DNA of 64,000 bases. Origin: Streptomyces rhizoryzae. GTDB taxonomy: Bacteria > Actinomycetota > Actinomycetes > Streptomycetales > Streptomycetaceae. Below the pieces are notes generated by a model, which had not been told where the DNA came from, did not search any database, and saw nothing but the letters and a program-made list of their open reading frames with translations. This document shows, in pieces, positions 51,428-59,692 of this stretch. The position numbers and the translations under genes were made by a program. The first letter of the stretch is position 1. Each line of letters begins with the position of its first letter. The stretch is from assembly GCF_023155275.1 (NCBI RefSeq), contig NZ_JALMUV010000041.1, forward strand, positions 1 through 64,000, read 5' to 3'.

Positions 51428-52282
51428 TCAGAGCGCCAGAGACGCCAGGAAGGCGTGCAACTCCCCGTCGAAGAGCGGGGTGTTCTCCAGATTGACCATG
51501 TGGCCGGCGGCCGGGACGCGGATCCGCCGGGCGCCGGGCACCGCCAGGGCTATGGCGTGGGCGTTCGCGGAGATGTCGGCGGCGTCCAGGTCGCCGTCGA
51601 GGACGGTGGTCGGCACCCGGATCTCGCCGAGGCGGTCGAAGGCGCCGACCTCCAGCGGTATACCGGCGCCCGCCCCGTCGGCGTGCACCTCGACGTTGGC
51701 GGCCGCGCAGGCGCGCATCCGCTCGCGGAAGCCGGGGTGCACGGCGGACGGCGCGCGGTGCGGCCCGTCCACCCACAGCCGCAGGAAGTGCTCCACATAG
51801 CGCTCCGCGCCGTCCGGTTCGCCGATCGCGGCGACCTGCTCGCGGATGTGCCCCAGGACGAACGGGTCGGTGAAGGCCCGGCCGCTGATGCCGGGGGAGG
51901 CCAGGAAGAGGGCGGCGACCCGCTCCGGGTGGGCCAGCGCGGTGTCCAGCGCGACCCGGGCGCCGTGGGAGAGGCCGACGAGCGCGGCGCGCGGCACGTC
52001 CAACGCGTCCAGCAGGGCCGCCAGGTCGTCGTGGTTGGCCCAGTCGCCGGTGACGGTGGAGGACAGGCCGTGGCCCCGGGAGTCGTAACGGATCACCCGC
52101 AGGCCGGAGTTGACCAGCCAGGCGAACTGCTCGTCCCACATGTGCTGGTCGAGCATCCCGCCGTGCAGCAGCACCACCGCGGGCCCCGACCCGGGCCCGG
52201 CCGTCTCGTAGAACAGCTCGCCGTCCTCGACCGGCACGGTGCCGTTGTCGATCTCGGACCAGGCGTGGAAGTCGTGCGTCAT
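51428..52282 (-). CDS. Alpha/beta-fold hydrolase
   Basis: Soluble hydrolase of 284 residues. It shows an oxyanion HGGM motif after strand 3, RYDSRGHG, the nucleophile elbow GLSHGA, Asp in LDGDLDAAD and His in AAGHMVNLENT, the full triad of proline-iminopeptidase or haloalkane-type enzymes. There is no signal peptide. The substrate is unknown. It is followed on the minus strand by the riboswitch region of the transporter, and a terminator was not clear. Confidence 0.9.
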   Translation of the reverse strand: MTHDFHAWSEIDNGTVPVEDGELFYETAGPGSGPAVVLLHGGMLDQHMWDEQFAWLVNSGLRVIRYDSRGHGLSSTVTGDWANHDDLAALLDALDVPRAALVGLSHGARVALDTALAHPERVAALFLASPGISGRAFTDPFVLGHIREQVAAIGEPDGAERYVEHFLRLWVDGPHRAPSAVHPGFRERMRACAAANVEVHADGAGAGIPLEVGAFDRLGEIRVPTTVLDGDLDAADISANAHAIALAVPGARRIRVPAAGHMVNLENTPLFDGELHAFLASLAL

Positions 52283-52435
52283 TCTGCGGGCCGTTCTGTG
52301 CGGGGCGGGCGGGCGGGCGGTCGGCGGGGCGGGCGCCGGTGCGGCGTCCGGTGCGGCGGCCGCCCGCTCGGGCGGGACGCCGCGTCCCCCGGGAGGAACG
52401 TGCGAGGCGCGCGTGCGGTGCCGGACATTCTCGCC

Positions 52436-52464
52436 GGTCCGGTCCGGTCCGGTCCGGTCCGGTA
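52436..52464. repeat. GGTCC pentanucleotide microsatellite
   Basis: Five perfect GGTCC copies plus a partial one lie in the 260-base spacer between the hydrolase and kinase genes; further GGTCC words occur near 52499. Confidence 0.85.
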
Positions 52465-52543
52465 CGCCGCGGCGCCCGGCCTGTTGGACGGTGTTCCGGT
52501 CCGGTGGCGTTCCCCGAGGGCTCGGCGGGCGGTCCCCGGCGGG

Positions 52544-53200
52544 TCAGCCGGGCAGTGGGGGCGGGGCCTCGCCGTCGTCGAAGGAGACGACGAGGTCGGC
52601 CCGGGCCCGGGTGGCCGCCACCAGGCGGGCGTTGGCCTCGTCGGAGGTGCGGACGAATTCCTCCGCGTCGGTGCGCGGGCGCCCGAACCGCTCGTGCCGG
52701 GCGATCAGCCGCCGCACCCGCTCGGCCGGGTCCAGCTCCACGTACCAGGCTTCGTCGAGCAGTTCGCGGATCGGCGTCCAGGGGTCGGAGTGCAGCAGGA
52801 GGTAGTTGCCCTCGGTGAGGACGAGCGGGATGTGCGGCGCCACCGGGATGCTGCCGGCGACCGGGTCCTCGATCCGGCGGTCGAAGGCCGGGGCGTAGAC
52901 GGGCGTGCCCGGTTCCGGGGTGCGCAGGCGGGCCAGCAGGGCCGCGTACCCGGCGGCGTCGAAGGTGTCCGGGGCGCCCTTGCGGTCCGCCCGGTCCAGC
53001 CGGCGCAGCTCCGCCGCGGCGAGGTGGAAGCCGTCCATCGGGACGAGCACGGCCTGGCCGGTCAGCTCCGCCGCGAGCCGGGCGGCGAGGGTGGACTTGC
53101 CGGCGCCCGGCGGGCCGGCTATCCCGAGCAGCCGCCGCCGGCCGGGCGTCGCGGAGGCGGCGAGCCGGCGGGCGCGGGCGACGAGGTCGTCGAGGTTCAT
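52544..53200 (-). CDS. P-loop nucleoside/nucleotide kinase-like protein
   Basis: Kinase of 218 residues of the uridine-kinase/pantothenate-kinase-like P-loop group. Walker A is GIAGPPGAGKST (about residues 27-38). A substrate region follows as VPMDGFHLAAAELRR. YAPAFDRRIEDPVAGSIPV and VLTEGNYLLL match the bacterial fructose or nucleoside kinase subfamily often annotated as nucleoside/nucleotide kinase. The ATG at 53200 fits. A small TetR gene is divergent from it by 106 bases. Confidence 0.88.
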   Translation of the reverse strand: MNLDDLVARARRLAASATPGRRRLLGIAGPPGAGKSTLAARLAAELTGQAVLVPMDGFHLAAAELRRLDRADRKGAPDTFDAAGYAALLARLRTPEPGTPVYAPAFDRRIEDPVAGSIPVAPHIPLVLTEGNYLLLHSDPWTPIRELLDEAWYVELDPAERVRRLIARHERFGRPRTDAEEFVRTSDEANARLVAATRARADLVVSFDDGEAPPPLPG

Positions 53201-53293
53201 GATGGGACCATCGTGCCTGATGGGCGCGGGGGGCGGCCCGGGTACCCGGGAGGCCGGCGGGCCGGCGCCCGATTCCGCCCGGTGTGCGGCCAG

Positions 53294-53299
53294 TAGCAT
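53294..53299 (+). promoter_or_regulatory. -10 box of leaderless TetR promoter
   Basis: TAGCAT lies 7 nt before the GTG start of the TetR gene, with no Shine-Dalgarno sequence. Confidence 0.45.
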
Positions 53300-53306
53300 C
53301 GGCGGG

Positions 53307-53882
53307 GTGCCCCCTCCCTCGCCTGCCTCCGCCCCGCAGCGCCGTCCGCGCGCCGACGCCGAACGCAACCGCGGCCGGGTGCTGGACGCCGCGCGGCAGG
53401 TCTTCCGGGAGCGCGGCGACGAGGCGCAGATGCCCGAGATCGCCCGGGCGGCGGGGGTCGGGATCGGCACGGTCTACCGCCACTTCCCCAGCCGGGCCGC
53501 GCTGATCGCCGCGGTGGGGGAGCAACGGCAGGAGGAGATCGTCGCGTTCGGGCGCAGCCGCTGCCTGGGCTGTGCGACCGCCGCGGAGGGGCTGGTGGCC
53601 TACCTCACCCACATCGGCGAGGTGCTCAGCGCCGAGCGCGGGCTGTCCGCGGCCCTGGAGGCGGCGTTCGGGTCCACCGAGCCGGCCGGCCGGGGCCGGG
53701 CGGGCGCCGAGGAGGTCGCCGGCCGGCTGCTGGCCCGCGGTAAGGACGAGGGCTCGGTCCGGGCCGACGCCGAGGTGGCGGACCTGGTGATGGCGGTGTG
53801 CGGACTGGCGGCGGTGATCCGCACCGGCGCCGGGGACTGGCGCCGCTACGTCCGCACGGTGTGCGCGGGGCTGCGGCCCTGA
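53307..53882 (+). CDS. TetR-family regulator
   Basis: Regulator of 191 residues with helix-turn-helix VLDAARQVFRERGDEAQMPEIARAAGVGIGTVYRHFPSRAALI and a short C-terminal domain with SetR-like features. The GTG at 53307 lies 7 nt after a TAGCAT box. The frame extends well upstream into the kinase gene's antisense strand without similarity. The target is unknown. It is convergent with the methyltransferase gene, with a 39-base gap. Confidence 0.9.
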   Translation: MPPPSPASAPQRRPRADAERNRGRVLDAARQVFRERGDEAQMPEIARAAGVGIGTVYRHFPSRAALIAAVGEQRQEEIVAFGRSRCLGCATAAEGLVAYLTHIGEVLSAERGLSAALEAAFGSTEPAGRGRAGAEEVAGRLLARGKDEGSVRADAEVADLVMAVCGLAAVIRTGAGDWRRYVRTVCAGLRP

Positions 53883-53921
53883 CGCGGCCGCGGCCCGCCC
53901 GGCCCGTTCACCCCCGATCGC

Positions 53922-55082
53922 TCAGTCCGCCGCCGCGCCCAGCCGCCACAGGGACGTGACCTCGGCGGCGCGGGCCGCGTGCAGCGGGTCGGCGGTGTCG
54001 CGGGCGCGGGGGTGGCGGGGCGCGATGTCGAGCCGGCCGAGGACGGTCAGGCCGCCCCGGGCGAAGGCGTCGAGGAGCTCCGCGCGGGGCCGCAGACCGA
54101 GGTGCTCGGCCAGGTCGGACAGGATCAGCCAGCCCTCGCCGCCCGGGGCCAGATGGCCGGCCAGACCGGACAGGAAGCCGTGCAGCATGCGGTTGCCCGG
54201 GTCGTAGACCGCGTGCTCCACCGGGGAGGTCGGTTTGGCGGGCACCCAGGGGGGATTGCAGACCACCAGCGGGGCCCGGCCGGCCGGGAAGAGGTCGGCC
54301 GCGACCACCTCCACCCGGTCCGCGACGCCCAGCCGCGCGGTGTTCTCCCGGGCGCAGGCCAGCGCCCGCGGGTCCTGGTCGGTGGCCACGATCCGGCGGA
54401 CGCCGCGGCGGGCCAGCACCGATGCCAGCACCCCGGTGCCGGTGCCGATGTCGAACGCCAGGTCCAGGGCGGGCAGCGGGGCCTTCGCCACCAGGTCGAC
54501 GTACTCGCCGCGCGCCGGGGAGAAGACGCCGTAGTGCGGGTGGATGCGGTCGCCGCCGAGCGCGGGGATCTCCACGCCCTTGCGGCGCCACTCGTCGGCC
54601 CCGATCAGGCCGAGGAGTTCGCGCAGGGAGACCAGGGACGCGGTGTCCTGGGCGGAGCCCTGCGGGGCGGGCTCCGGCGGGCCGTAGGCGCGGGCGCACG
54701 CCTCGCGGACGTCGGGGGCGCGCGGCAGCCGGACGGCGAGGTCGGCGTCCAGCGGGACCAGCACCATGCCCAGGATGCGGGCGCGCTGGTTCTGGGCGGC
54801 GCGGTGCAGGTGGAACGCCTGGGTGGGGTCGGCGGGCGGGGTCCGGCGCGGGCGCCGGTCGACCCGCCGGGCCAGCGCCGAGAGCAGCTGGCGGGCGTTG
54901 TGGTAGTCGCCGCGCCACAGCAGCGCGGTGCCCTCGCAGGCCAGCCGGTAGGCGTCGGCGGCCCGGGTGCGGTCGTCCGCGACGACGATCCGCCGGGGCG
55001 GCCGGGCGCCGTTCTCCGAGCGCCAGCGGGCGGTGAGGACCTGATCGTCCTCGGTCCATTCGACGACCGGGGGGTGGTTCAC
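53922..55082 (-). CDS. HemK-like class I SAM methyltransferase
   Basis: Methyltransferase of 386 residues. The N-terminal ~190 residues are a helical substrate domain. The catalytic core has the SAM motif DIGTGTGVLASVLA and the amide-N motif VVCNPPWVP (NPPW), typical of HemK/PrmC-type enzymes that methylate glutamine or of rRNA N-methyltransferases. The GTG at 55082 begins MNHPPVVEWTEDDQVLTARWRS. A longer frame to 55751 crosses the Usp gene in antisense and is rejected. The substrate is unknown. Confidence 0.88.
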   Translation of the reverse strand: MNHPPVVEWTEDDQVLTARWRSENGARPPRRIVVADDRTRAADAYRLACEGTALLWRGDYHNARQLLSALARRVDRRPRRTPPADPTQAFHLHRAAQNQRARILGMVLVPLDADLAVRLPRAPDVREACARAYGPPEPAPQGSAQDTASLVSLRELLGLIGADEWRRKGVEIPALGGDRIHPHYGVFSPARGEYVDLVAKAPLPALDLAFDIGTGTGVLASVLARRGVRRIVATDQDPRALACARENTARLGVADRVEVVAADLFPAGRAPLVVCNPPWVPAKPTSPVEHAVYDPGNRMLHGFLSGLAGHLAPGGEGWLILSDLAEHLGLRPRAELLDAFARGGLTVLGRLDIAPRHPRARDTADPLHAARAAEVTSLWRLGAAAD

Positions 55083-55347
55083 CGCAGTGTGCCTCGTGTG
55101 AGTGGTTCGGGCCCGCGCCCTCCGGGGGCGCCGGGGCGGCGCCGCGACCCGTTGCGGGCGGGGGCCGGGTGGTGGACGTCCGACTCTACTCCGTTGCGGG
55201 GGCGGGCCCTTCGGCCCGGTCTCCGCCCCCGGTGCGAGGGGCAGGGTGGAGAGAGCCGCCCGGCACGGGCCATACCGGGCCGCACCCGGGGGTACGCGGG
55301 CGTACGCAGTCGTAGGCGGAGCCACTCGGTACGGAGCGGAGGCGGAG
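55083..55347. other. Divergent spacer methyltransferase/Usp
   Basis: A 265-base GC-rich region holding the promoters of both genes. A TAGGCG-like word near 55314 and the GGAGGCGGAG site before the Usp start were the only landmarks seen. Confidence 0.4.
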
Positions 55348-56286
55348 ATGGACACCTTGCCGGTCATCGTCGGTGTGGACGGGTCCCCGGACAGCGAGCG
55401 GGCGGTGCGCTGGGCGGCCGGCGCGGCCCGGGCGCGCTCGGCGCCGCTGTGGGTGGTGCACGTCTGGCCGCACGGCGGCGGGGAGCGGGAGCGGGCGGCC
55501 GGGGACGCCGTGCTGGCGGCCCTGAAGGACCGGCCGTACCTCGCGGACCTGCCGGACGTGGAGCTCCGCGGGCTGGACGGCATGGCCGACGCCCAGCTGC
55601 CCGCCCTCGGGGACGAGGGACAGCTGCTCGTCCTGGGTTCCCGGGGCCGCGGCGGCTTCGCCAGCCTGCTGCTCGGCTCCAACGGGCTGGCCTGCGCGGC
55701 CCGGTCCGCCTGCCCGGTCGTGGTGGTGCCGCGCCCGGACCGGGCCGGCACCCGGCGCGGCCCGGACGGCGAGGCGGTGGCGCCACCGGAGCGGCAGGTG
55801 ACCCTCGGGGTGGACGCGGGCGCCGACGAGCCGGCCGGGGTGGGGTTCGCGTTCGCCGAGGCCGCGCGCCGGGGCGCCCGGCTGACCGTGGTCTCCGGCT
55901 ACACCTGGCCGATGCTGCTGCCGCCCGCCTTCGAGTACGCGGCGGTGTACGAGTCCACGCAGGAGGAGTACGAGGAGGCGCTCGGTCTCCGGCTGGCGGA
56001 CGTGCTCGCGCCCCACCGGGACCGGTACCCGGGCGTGGAGGTGGCGGTCCGGCTGCGTGGCGAGGACGCCGCGGGCCAGCTGGTGGCGGCCTCCGAGGAG
56101 AGCGATCTGGTGGTGGTGGCCCGGCACCGGCGGCGGCTGCCGGTCGGCCCGCGGCTGGGGTCGGTGGCGCACGCCGTGCTGCTGCACGCGGTCTGCCCGG
56201 TCGCGGTGGTCCCGGCGACCGCGGAGGAGGACGCCGGCGGCGCGGCCGGGGCGGCCGGCGGCTCCGGGATCGCCCCGGCGGCCTGA
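55348..56286 (+). CDS. Tandem universal stress protein
   Basis: Protein of 312 residues with two Usp domains. Domain 1 begins VIVGVDGSPDSERAVRWAA and ends with LVLGSRGRGGFASLLLGSNGLACAARSACPVVVVP, the G-2x-G-9x-G-S/T ATP-binding signature. Domain 2 has the related DLVVVARHRRRLPVGPRLGSVAHAVLLHAVCPVAVVP, where the loop is degenerate, so only the first domain may bind ATP. Such proteins respond to hypoxia, stationary phase or stress. The ATG at 55348 has a GGAGGCGGAG site. Confidence 0.93.
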   Translation: MDTLPVIVGVDGSPDSERAVRWAAGAARARSAPLWVVHVWPHGGGERERAAGDAVLAALKDRPYLADLPDVELRGLDGMADAQLPALGDEGQLLVLGSRGRGGFASLLLGSNGLACAARSACPVVVVPRPDRAGTRRGPDGEAVAPPERQVTLGVDAGADEPAGVGFAFAEAARRGARLTVVSGYTWPMLLPPAFEYAAVYESTQEEYEEALGLRLADVLAPHRDRYPGVEVAVRLRGEDAAGQLVAASEESDLVVVARHRRRLPVGPRLGSVAHAVLLHAVCPVAVVPATAEEDAGGAAGAAGGSGIAPAA

Positions 56287-56302
56287 CGGCGGCGGGCGGC
56301 GG

Positions 56303-56938
56303 TCAGCTCCCGGCGGTCTCCCGGGCCGGGCGCCGGACGACGTAGGCGGCGGCCGAGCCCGCGGCGAAGAGCGCCAGTACGGAGAGGGCGGTGCTCACCC
56401 AGGACGTGCCGAGCCAGTGGCCGCCGAAGTAGCCCAGGCTCACGCTGTACGCGGCCCAGACCAGGCCGGCCAGCGCCGACCACGGCAGGAACTCGCGCAC
56501 GGTCCGGTGGGCGACCCCGGCGCCCAGGCTGACCACCGAGCGCCCGGCCGGCGCGAAGCGGGCCAGCACGACCAGGCCGCCGCCGCCCCGGGTGAGCGCC
56601 GCGCCCAGCCGCTGCTGGGCGGCGGACAGCCGCCGGGAGCGGCCGATGGCGCGGTCGAAGCGGTCGCCGCCGCGCCGGGCCAGCCGGTAGGCGACCAGGT
56701 CGCCGAGGACCGAGGCGGTGGCCGCGCACAGGACCAGGGCGGCCATCTGCGCGAAGTGGTTCCCGGCGCGGACGGAGGAGGCGACGTCGGCGGCGGTGCC
56801 GGAGCCGGCGGCCGTGGTGGCCGCGGTGACCACCAGGACGCCGCTGGGCAGGATGGGCAGGAAGACGTCGAGGACGACCGAGAGGCCGACGACCACATAG
56901 ACCCACGGGGTGCCGCTCAGCGACCCCAGGCTTTCCAC
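56303..56938 (-). CDS. DedA/SNARE-associated family membrane protein
   Basis: Integral membrane protein of 211 residues with four to five hydrophobic segments. VVLDVFLPILPSGVLVVTAA near the start and the central region RFAPAGRSVVSLGAGVAHRTVREFLPWSALAGLVWAAYSVSLGYFGG match DedA proteins, which include lipid scramblases and undecaprenyl-phosphate flippases. The GTG at 56938 is preferred; a TTG one codon upstream has equally good spacing from GGGAG. It lies 106 bases downstream of the DoxX gene on the same strand. Confidence 0.85.
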   Translation of the reverse strand: MESLGSLSGTPWVYVVVGLSVVLDVFLPILPSGVLVVTAATTAAGSGTAADVASSVRAGNHFAQMAALVLCAATASVLGDLVAYRLARRGGDRFDRAIGRSRRLSAAQQRLGAALTRGGGGLVVLARFAPAGRSVVSLGAGVAHRTVREFLPWSALAGLVWAAYSVSLGYFGGHWLGTSWVSTALSVLALFAAGSAAAYVVRRPARETAGS

Positions 56939-57044
56939 CAACGTCTTGCTCCCGGTCCGGACCCCGCCGCGACGTCGCTCGGTGCGGCAGGGGCGGCACT
57001 ACAGCCATACAGCGTACGCCTGGTCCGGGGCCGCGGCGTGCCGG

Positions 57045-57509
57045 TCAGGCGGCGCTGGGCTCGCGCTCGGCCAGGGGCGCCGGGCGCTGCTCCTGGGTGC
57101 CGAAGAAGAGCCGGTCCAGCGCCCAGGCGCCGGGGCCGGTGAAGACGATCAGCAGGAAGGCCCAGCAGAACATGGCGGCCGCCTCGCCGCCGTTCTGGAG
57201 CGGCCACAGCGCGTGCGGCTGGTGCATCGTGAAGTAGGCGTAGGCCATCGAGCCGGAGCTGATGAACGCCGCGGCGCGGGTGCCCAGGCCCAGGAGCACC
57301 AGGAGGCCGCCGGCCAGCTGGATGACCGCCGCGTACCAGCCGGGCCAGCTGCCGGCCGGGACGGCGTGGCCGGTGCCCATCGCGCCGCCCAGGACGCCGA
57401 AGAGCGAGGCCGCGCCGTGGCAGGCGAAGAGCAGGCCGGTGACGATGCGGAAGAGCGCCAGGGCGTGCGGCGTGGATTTCTGGGTGAAGGAGCTCAGGGG
57501 AGCGGACAT
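57045..57509 (-). CDS. DoxX-family membrane protein, second paralogue
   Basis: Membrane protein of 154 residues with four helices. ALALFRIVTGLLFACHGAASLFGV and the later GLLVLLGLGTRAAAF and CWAFLLIVFTGPGAWALDRLFFG match DoxX. The ATG has an AAGGAGACC site. Upstream lie an apparent promoter (TTGCAA, 18 bp, TAATCT on the minus strand) and several palindromes, including ACTTGCAAGT, which is related to the palindrome before the other DoxX operon. Common regulation by a redox-type repressor is possible. Confidence 0.9.
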   Translation of the reverse strand: MSAPLSSFTQKSTPHALALFRIVTGLLFACHGAASLFGVLGGAMGTGHAVPAGSWPGWYAAVIQLAGGLLVLLGLGTRAAAFISSGSMAYAYFTMHQPHALWPLQNGGEAAAMFCWAFLLIVFTGPGAWALDRLFFGTQEQRPAPLAEREPSAA

Positions 57510-57570
57510 GGGGTCTCCTTGGTCGGTCCGGACGAGCGGAACGCGGGGGACGGCGCAGCCGCCGGAGAGT

Positions 57571-57645
57571 CGTAGATTAGGACCCCCTAACCAATACTTG
57601 CAAGTTCAACATTTGGAATAGGGTCCTTATTGGTCCGGACCAATA
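57571..57645 (-). promoter_or_regulatory. Regulatory region of second doxX with palindromes
   Basis: An AT-rich island containing TTAGG-ACCC-CCTAA (57577-57590), ACTTGCAAGT (57596-57605) and the perfect 18-bp palindrome TATTGGTCCGGACCAATA (57628-57645). On the minus strand TTGCAA and TAATCT with an 18-bp spacer form a convincing promoter. The 18-bp palindrome overlaps the stop codon of the upstream gene. Confidence 0.7.
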
Positions 57646-59543
57646 GGGGGTGGGGGCGCGCCCGCGGCCCGCAGCGCCGCCCGCGCCACCGCGTCGGTGT
57701 CGGCCAGCGTGACCGATCCCACGCCCGGCCGCGCGCCCGCGGCGGTCACCCAGTGCACCCCCTCCGTCGGCACCCCGACCGCGAACCGCCGCGGATGCGG
57801 CCGCCCGTCGGCCCCGAGGACGTGGTACGGGCTCGGCGACACGTCCAGGCCGCCGGTCCGGTAGCCGTCCACGGTGTGCGGCCGGCAGCCGCCGTCCGCC
57901 AGCAGGCGGGCCAGCAGCGGGTCCCCGGTGCGCCGCAGGTCCGGCTCCGGCAGCCGGGCCTCTATCAGGGCCGGCGCGGTGACCTGCGACCCCGGGACGG
58001 CCGGGGAGTGCGCCGTGAAACCGGGCGCGCCGCCGTCCGCACCGCCGGTCCGTATCTCCGTACGGGGGCCGAGCACCTCCAGCACCCCCGCCTCGATGAG
58101 CGCCGCCATCTCCGCGATCCGGCGGCGCGGCGGGCCGATGGACAGGAAGGCGTTCAGCGGGGTGTACCAGCGGTCCAGGTGGTCGCGGCGGGAGGCGCCG
58201 GTCAGCCCGCCGTGGTCGACGATCTGCCGCAGCTCGTTGCGCAGGTCCCGCAGCACGTCCAGGGCCGCCTTGACCGGGCCCGCGACGTTGCCCTGCCGGG
58301 CGTGCGCCAGATCGGCCCGCAGGTGGTCCAGCAGCCAGCCGTGGAACGCCGCCGGGCCGGCGAACGGCTCCCGCGGGTACGGCCGGGCGAGCCGCTCCCA
58401 GTCCCAGCGGTCACCGGGCGCCACCCCGAACGCGTCCAGGGCGGCGGCCTCCTCGGGTCCCCGGTGCGCGCAGGCCAGGAAGCGCTCCCGGAAGCGGTCC
58501 CGGGCCGCGCCGTCCGGTGTGCCGCGGGCGGCCAGCAGCGCCTCGTAGTAGACCGCCTCCACCTCCTTGGCCACCAGGGGCCAGACCTCGGCGCGGAAGT
58601 CCGGCGGCTCCCCGGCGTCCGCGCGCTTGCGGAACGCCGCGATCACGTCCGCGGTGAGCAGCAGCGGGAGGTGGCGGCCGTGCGCGCCCTTGGCGTTGTC
58701 GCCGCGTGCGTGGTACGGGACGCCGCGCCGGGAGCCCGCGTAGAGCCGGGGCTCGCGGCCGGACGGCCGGTAGACCAGGGCGCCGCCCGGCCCCCGCGTG
58801 AACCGGCCGCCGCGGCCCGCGGTCAGCAGCGCCAGGTGGTCGAAGAAGTTCAGTCCGAGGCCGCGCAGCAGCACCGGGCGGCCCGGCGGCAGGGCGGCCA
58901 GCTCGGCGGTCAGGTCCGCGGGGTTGGCGGGCGGCAGGTAGTGCAGGCCGTGGGCGGCGGCGTAGGCGGCCAGCCGGCGCTGCGCGGCGTCCGGGCGGGT
59001 GGGCAGGTGGCCCTGGGCCAGTACCACCGCGCCCAGGCCGGCCAGCGTGTGCCCGTTGTCCAGGGTGAGCGCCTGGGTGCCGTCGGCGGCCTCGGCCAGG
59101 CGCACCGCGCGGGCCCGGTGCACCACGACCGCGACGCCCTCCGGTGCGGTCCGCACGGTGCGCCGGAACACCCACTCCAGATAGCGGCCGTACAGTGCGC
59201 GCCCCGGATAGTCGTCCGGGCCCACGTCGCAGCCGTCCCACTCGTACAGGCTCGGGCCCGGCCGCACCGGGCCCGCGCAGGCCACGCTGGCGTCGGTGAA
59301 CAGGGTGACCTGCGACGCCACGGTGTTCATCAGCAGCACCCCGGGCTGGTCGGGGCGCCACACCTGGCCGGCGCCGGGCGGCGCGGGGTCGATGACGTGC
59401 ACGGTCAGGCGGGTGCCCGGGGCGAGGCCGGCGGCCGAGGCGCAGAGCCGCTCCAGGACGCTCGTCCCGCGCGGTCCGGCGCCGACGACGGCGAGGGCGG
59501 CGGCCGGGCGGCCGGGGCGGTCGGCGGGGTGGGCGGCGGCCAA
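57627..59543 (-). CDS. FAD/NAD(P)-binding protein (adenylate-forming-like oxidoreductase family)
   Basis: Large protein of about 638 residues with an N-terminal dinucleotide fold: AVVGAGPRGTSVLERL is the GxGxxG motif of the FAD-NAD(P)-binding domain (NAD_binding_9 type). The middle has further conserved blocks (AQGHLPTRPD, LRGLGLNFFDHLALLT), and the C-terminal half is helical. Function is unknown; relatives are hypothetical monooxygenase-like or ornithine-hydroxylase-like proteins. The start is probably the TTG at 59543, because the only good ribosome site (AGGGAGAG) lies before it and no nearer ATG or GTG exists. The last codons lie in a regulatory palindrome of the next gene. Confidence 0.8.
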   Translation of the reverse strand: MAAAHPADRPGRPAAALAVVGAGPRGTSVLERLCASAAGLAPGTRLTVHVIDPAPPGAGQVWRPDQPGVLLMNTVASQVTLFTDASVACAGPVRPGPSLYEWDGCDVGPDDYPGRALYGRYLEWVFRRTVRTAPEGVAVVVHRARAVRLAEAADGTQALTLDNGHTLAGLGAVVLAQGHLPTRPDAAQRRLAAYAAAHGLHYLPPANPADLTAELAALPPGRPVLLRGLGLNFFDHLALLTAGRGGRFTRGPGGALVYRPSGREPRLYAGSRRGVPYHARGDNAKGAHGRHLPLLLTADVIAAFRKRADAGEPPDFRAEVWPLVAKEVEAVYYEALLAARGTPDGAARDRFRERFLACAHRGPEEAAALDAFGVAPGDRWDWERLARPYPREPFAGPAAFHGWLLDHLRADLAHARQGNVAGPVKAALDVLRDLRNELRQIVDHGGLTGASRRDHLDRWYTPLNAFLSIGPPRRRIAEMAALIEAGVLEVLGPRTEIRTGGADGGAPGFTAHSPAVPGSQVTAPALIEARLPEPDLRRTGDPLLARLLADGGCRPHTVDGYRTGGLDVSPSPYHVLGADGRPHPRRFAVGVPTEGVHWVTAAGARPGVGSVTLADTDAVARAALRAAGAPPPPIGPDQ

Positions 59544-59565
59544 GGCGGCTCTCCCTGGGGCGGCG

Positions 59566-59599
59566 GACGGCCGGCGCGCGGGAGGGCGCGCCGGCCGTC
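59566..59599. terminator. Hairpin downstream of HNH gene
   Basis: Perfect 14-bp arms (GACGGCCGGCGCGC and its complement) enclose a 6-nt loop, in the spacer after the HNH nuclease gene. Confidence 0.75.
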
Positions 59600-59692
59600 G
59601 AAGGGGCGGACGACGGCAAAGGTGCGCCCCATCATCACCGTCCGGCGCGCCGGACCCGCACCCGGGTCGGCCGGGGGCCGCCCGGGACCGGC

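Noticed and set aside
55083-55751. N-terminal extension of the HemK-like methyltransferase
   Set aside because: It runs antisense through the Usp gene; the family start is at the GTG at 55082.
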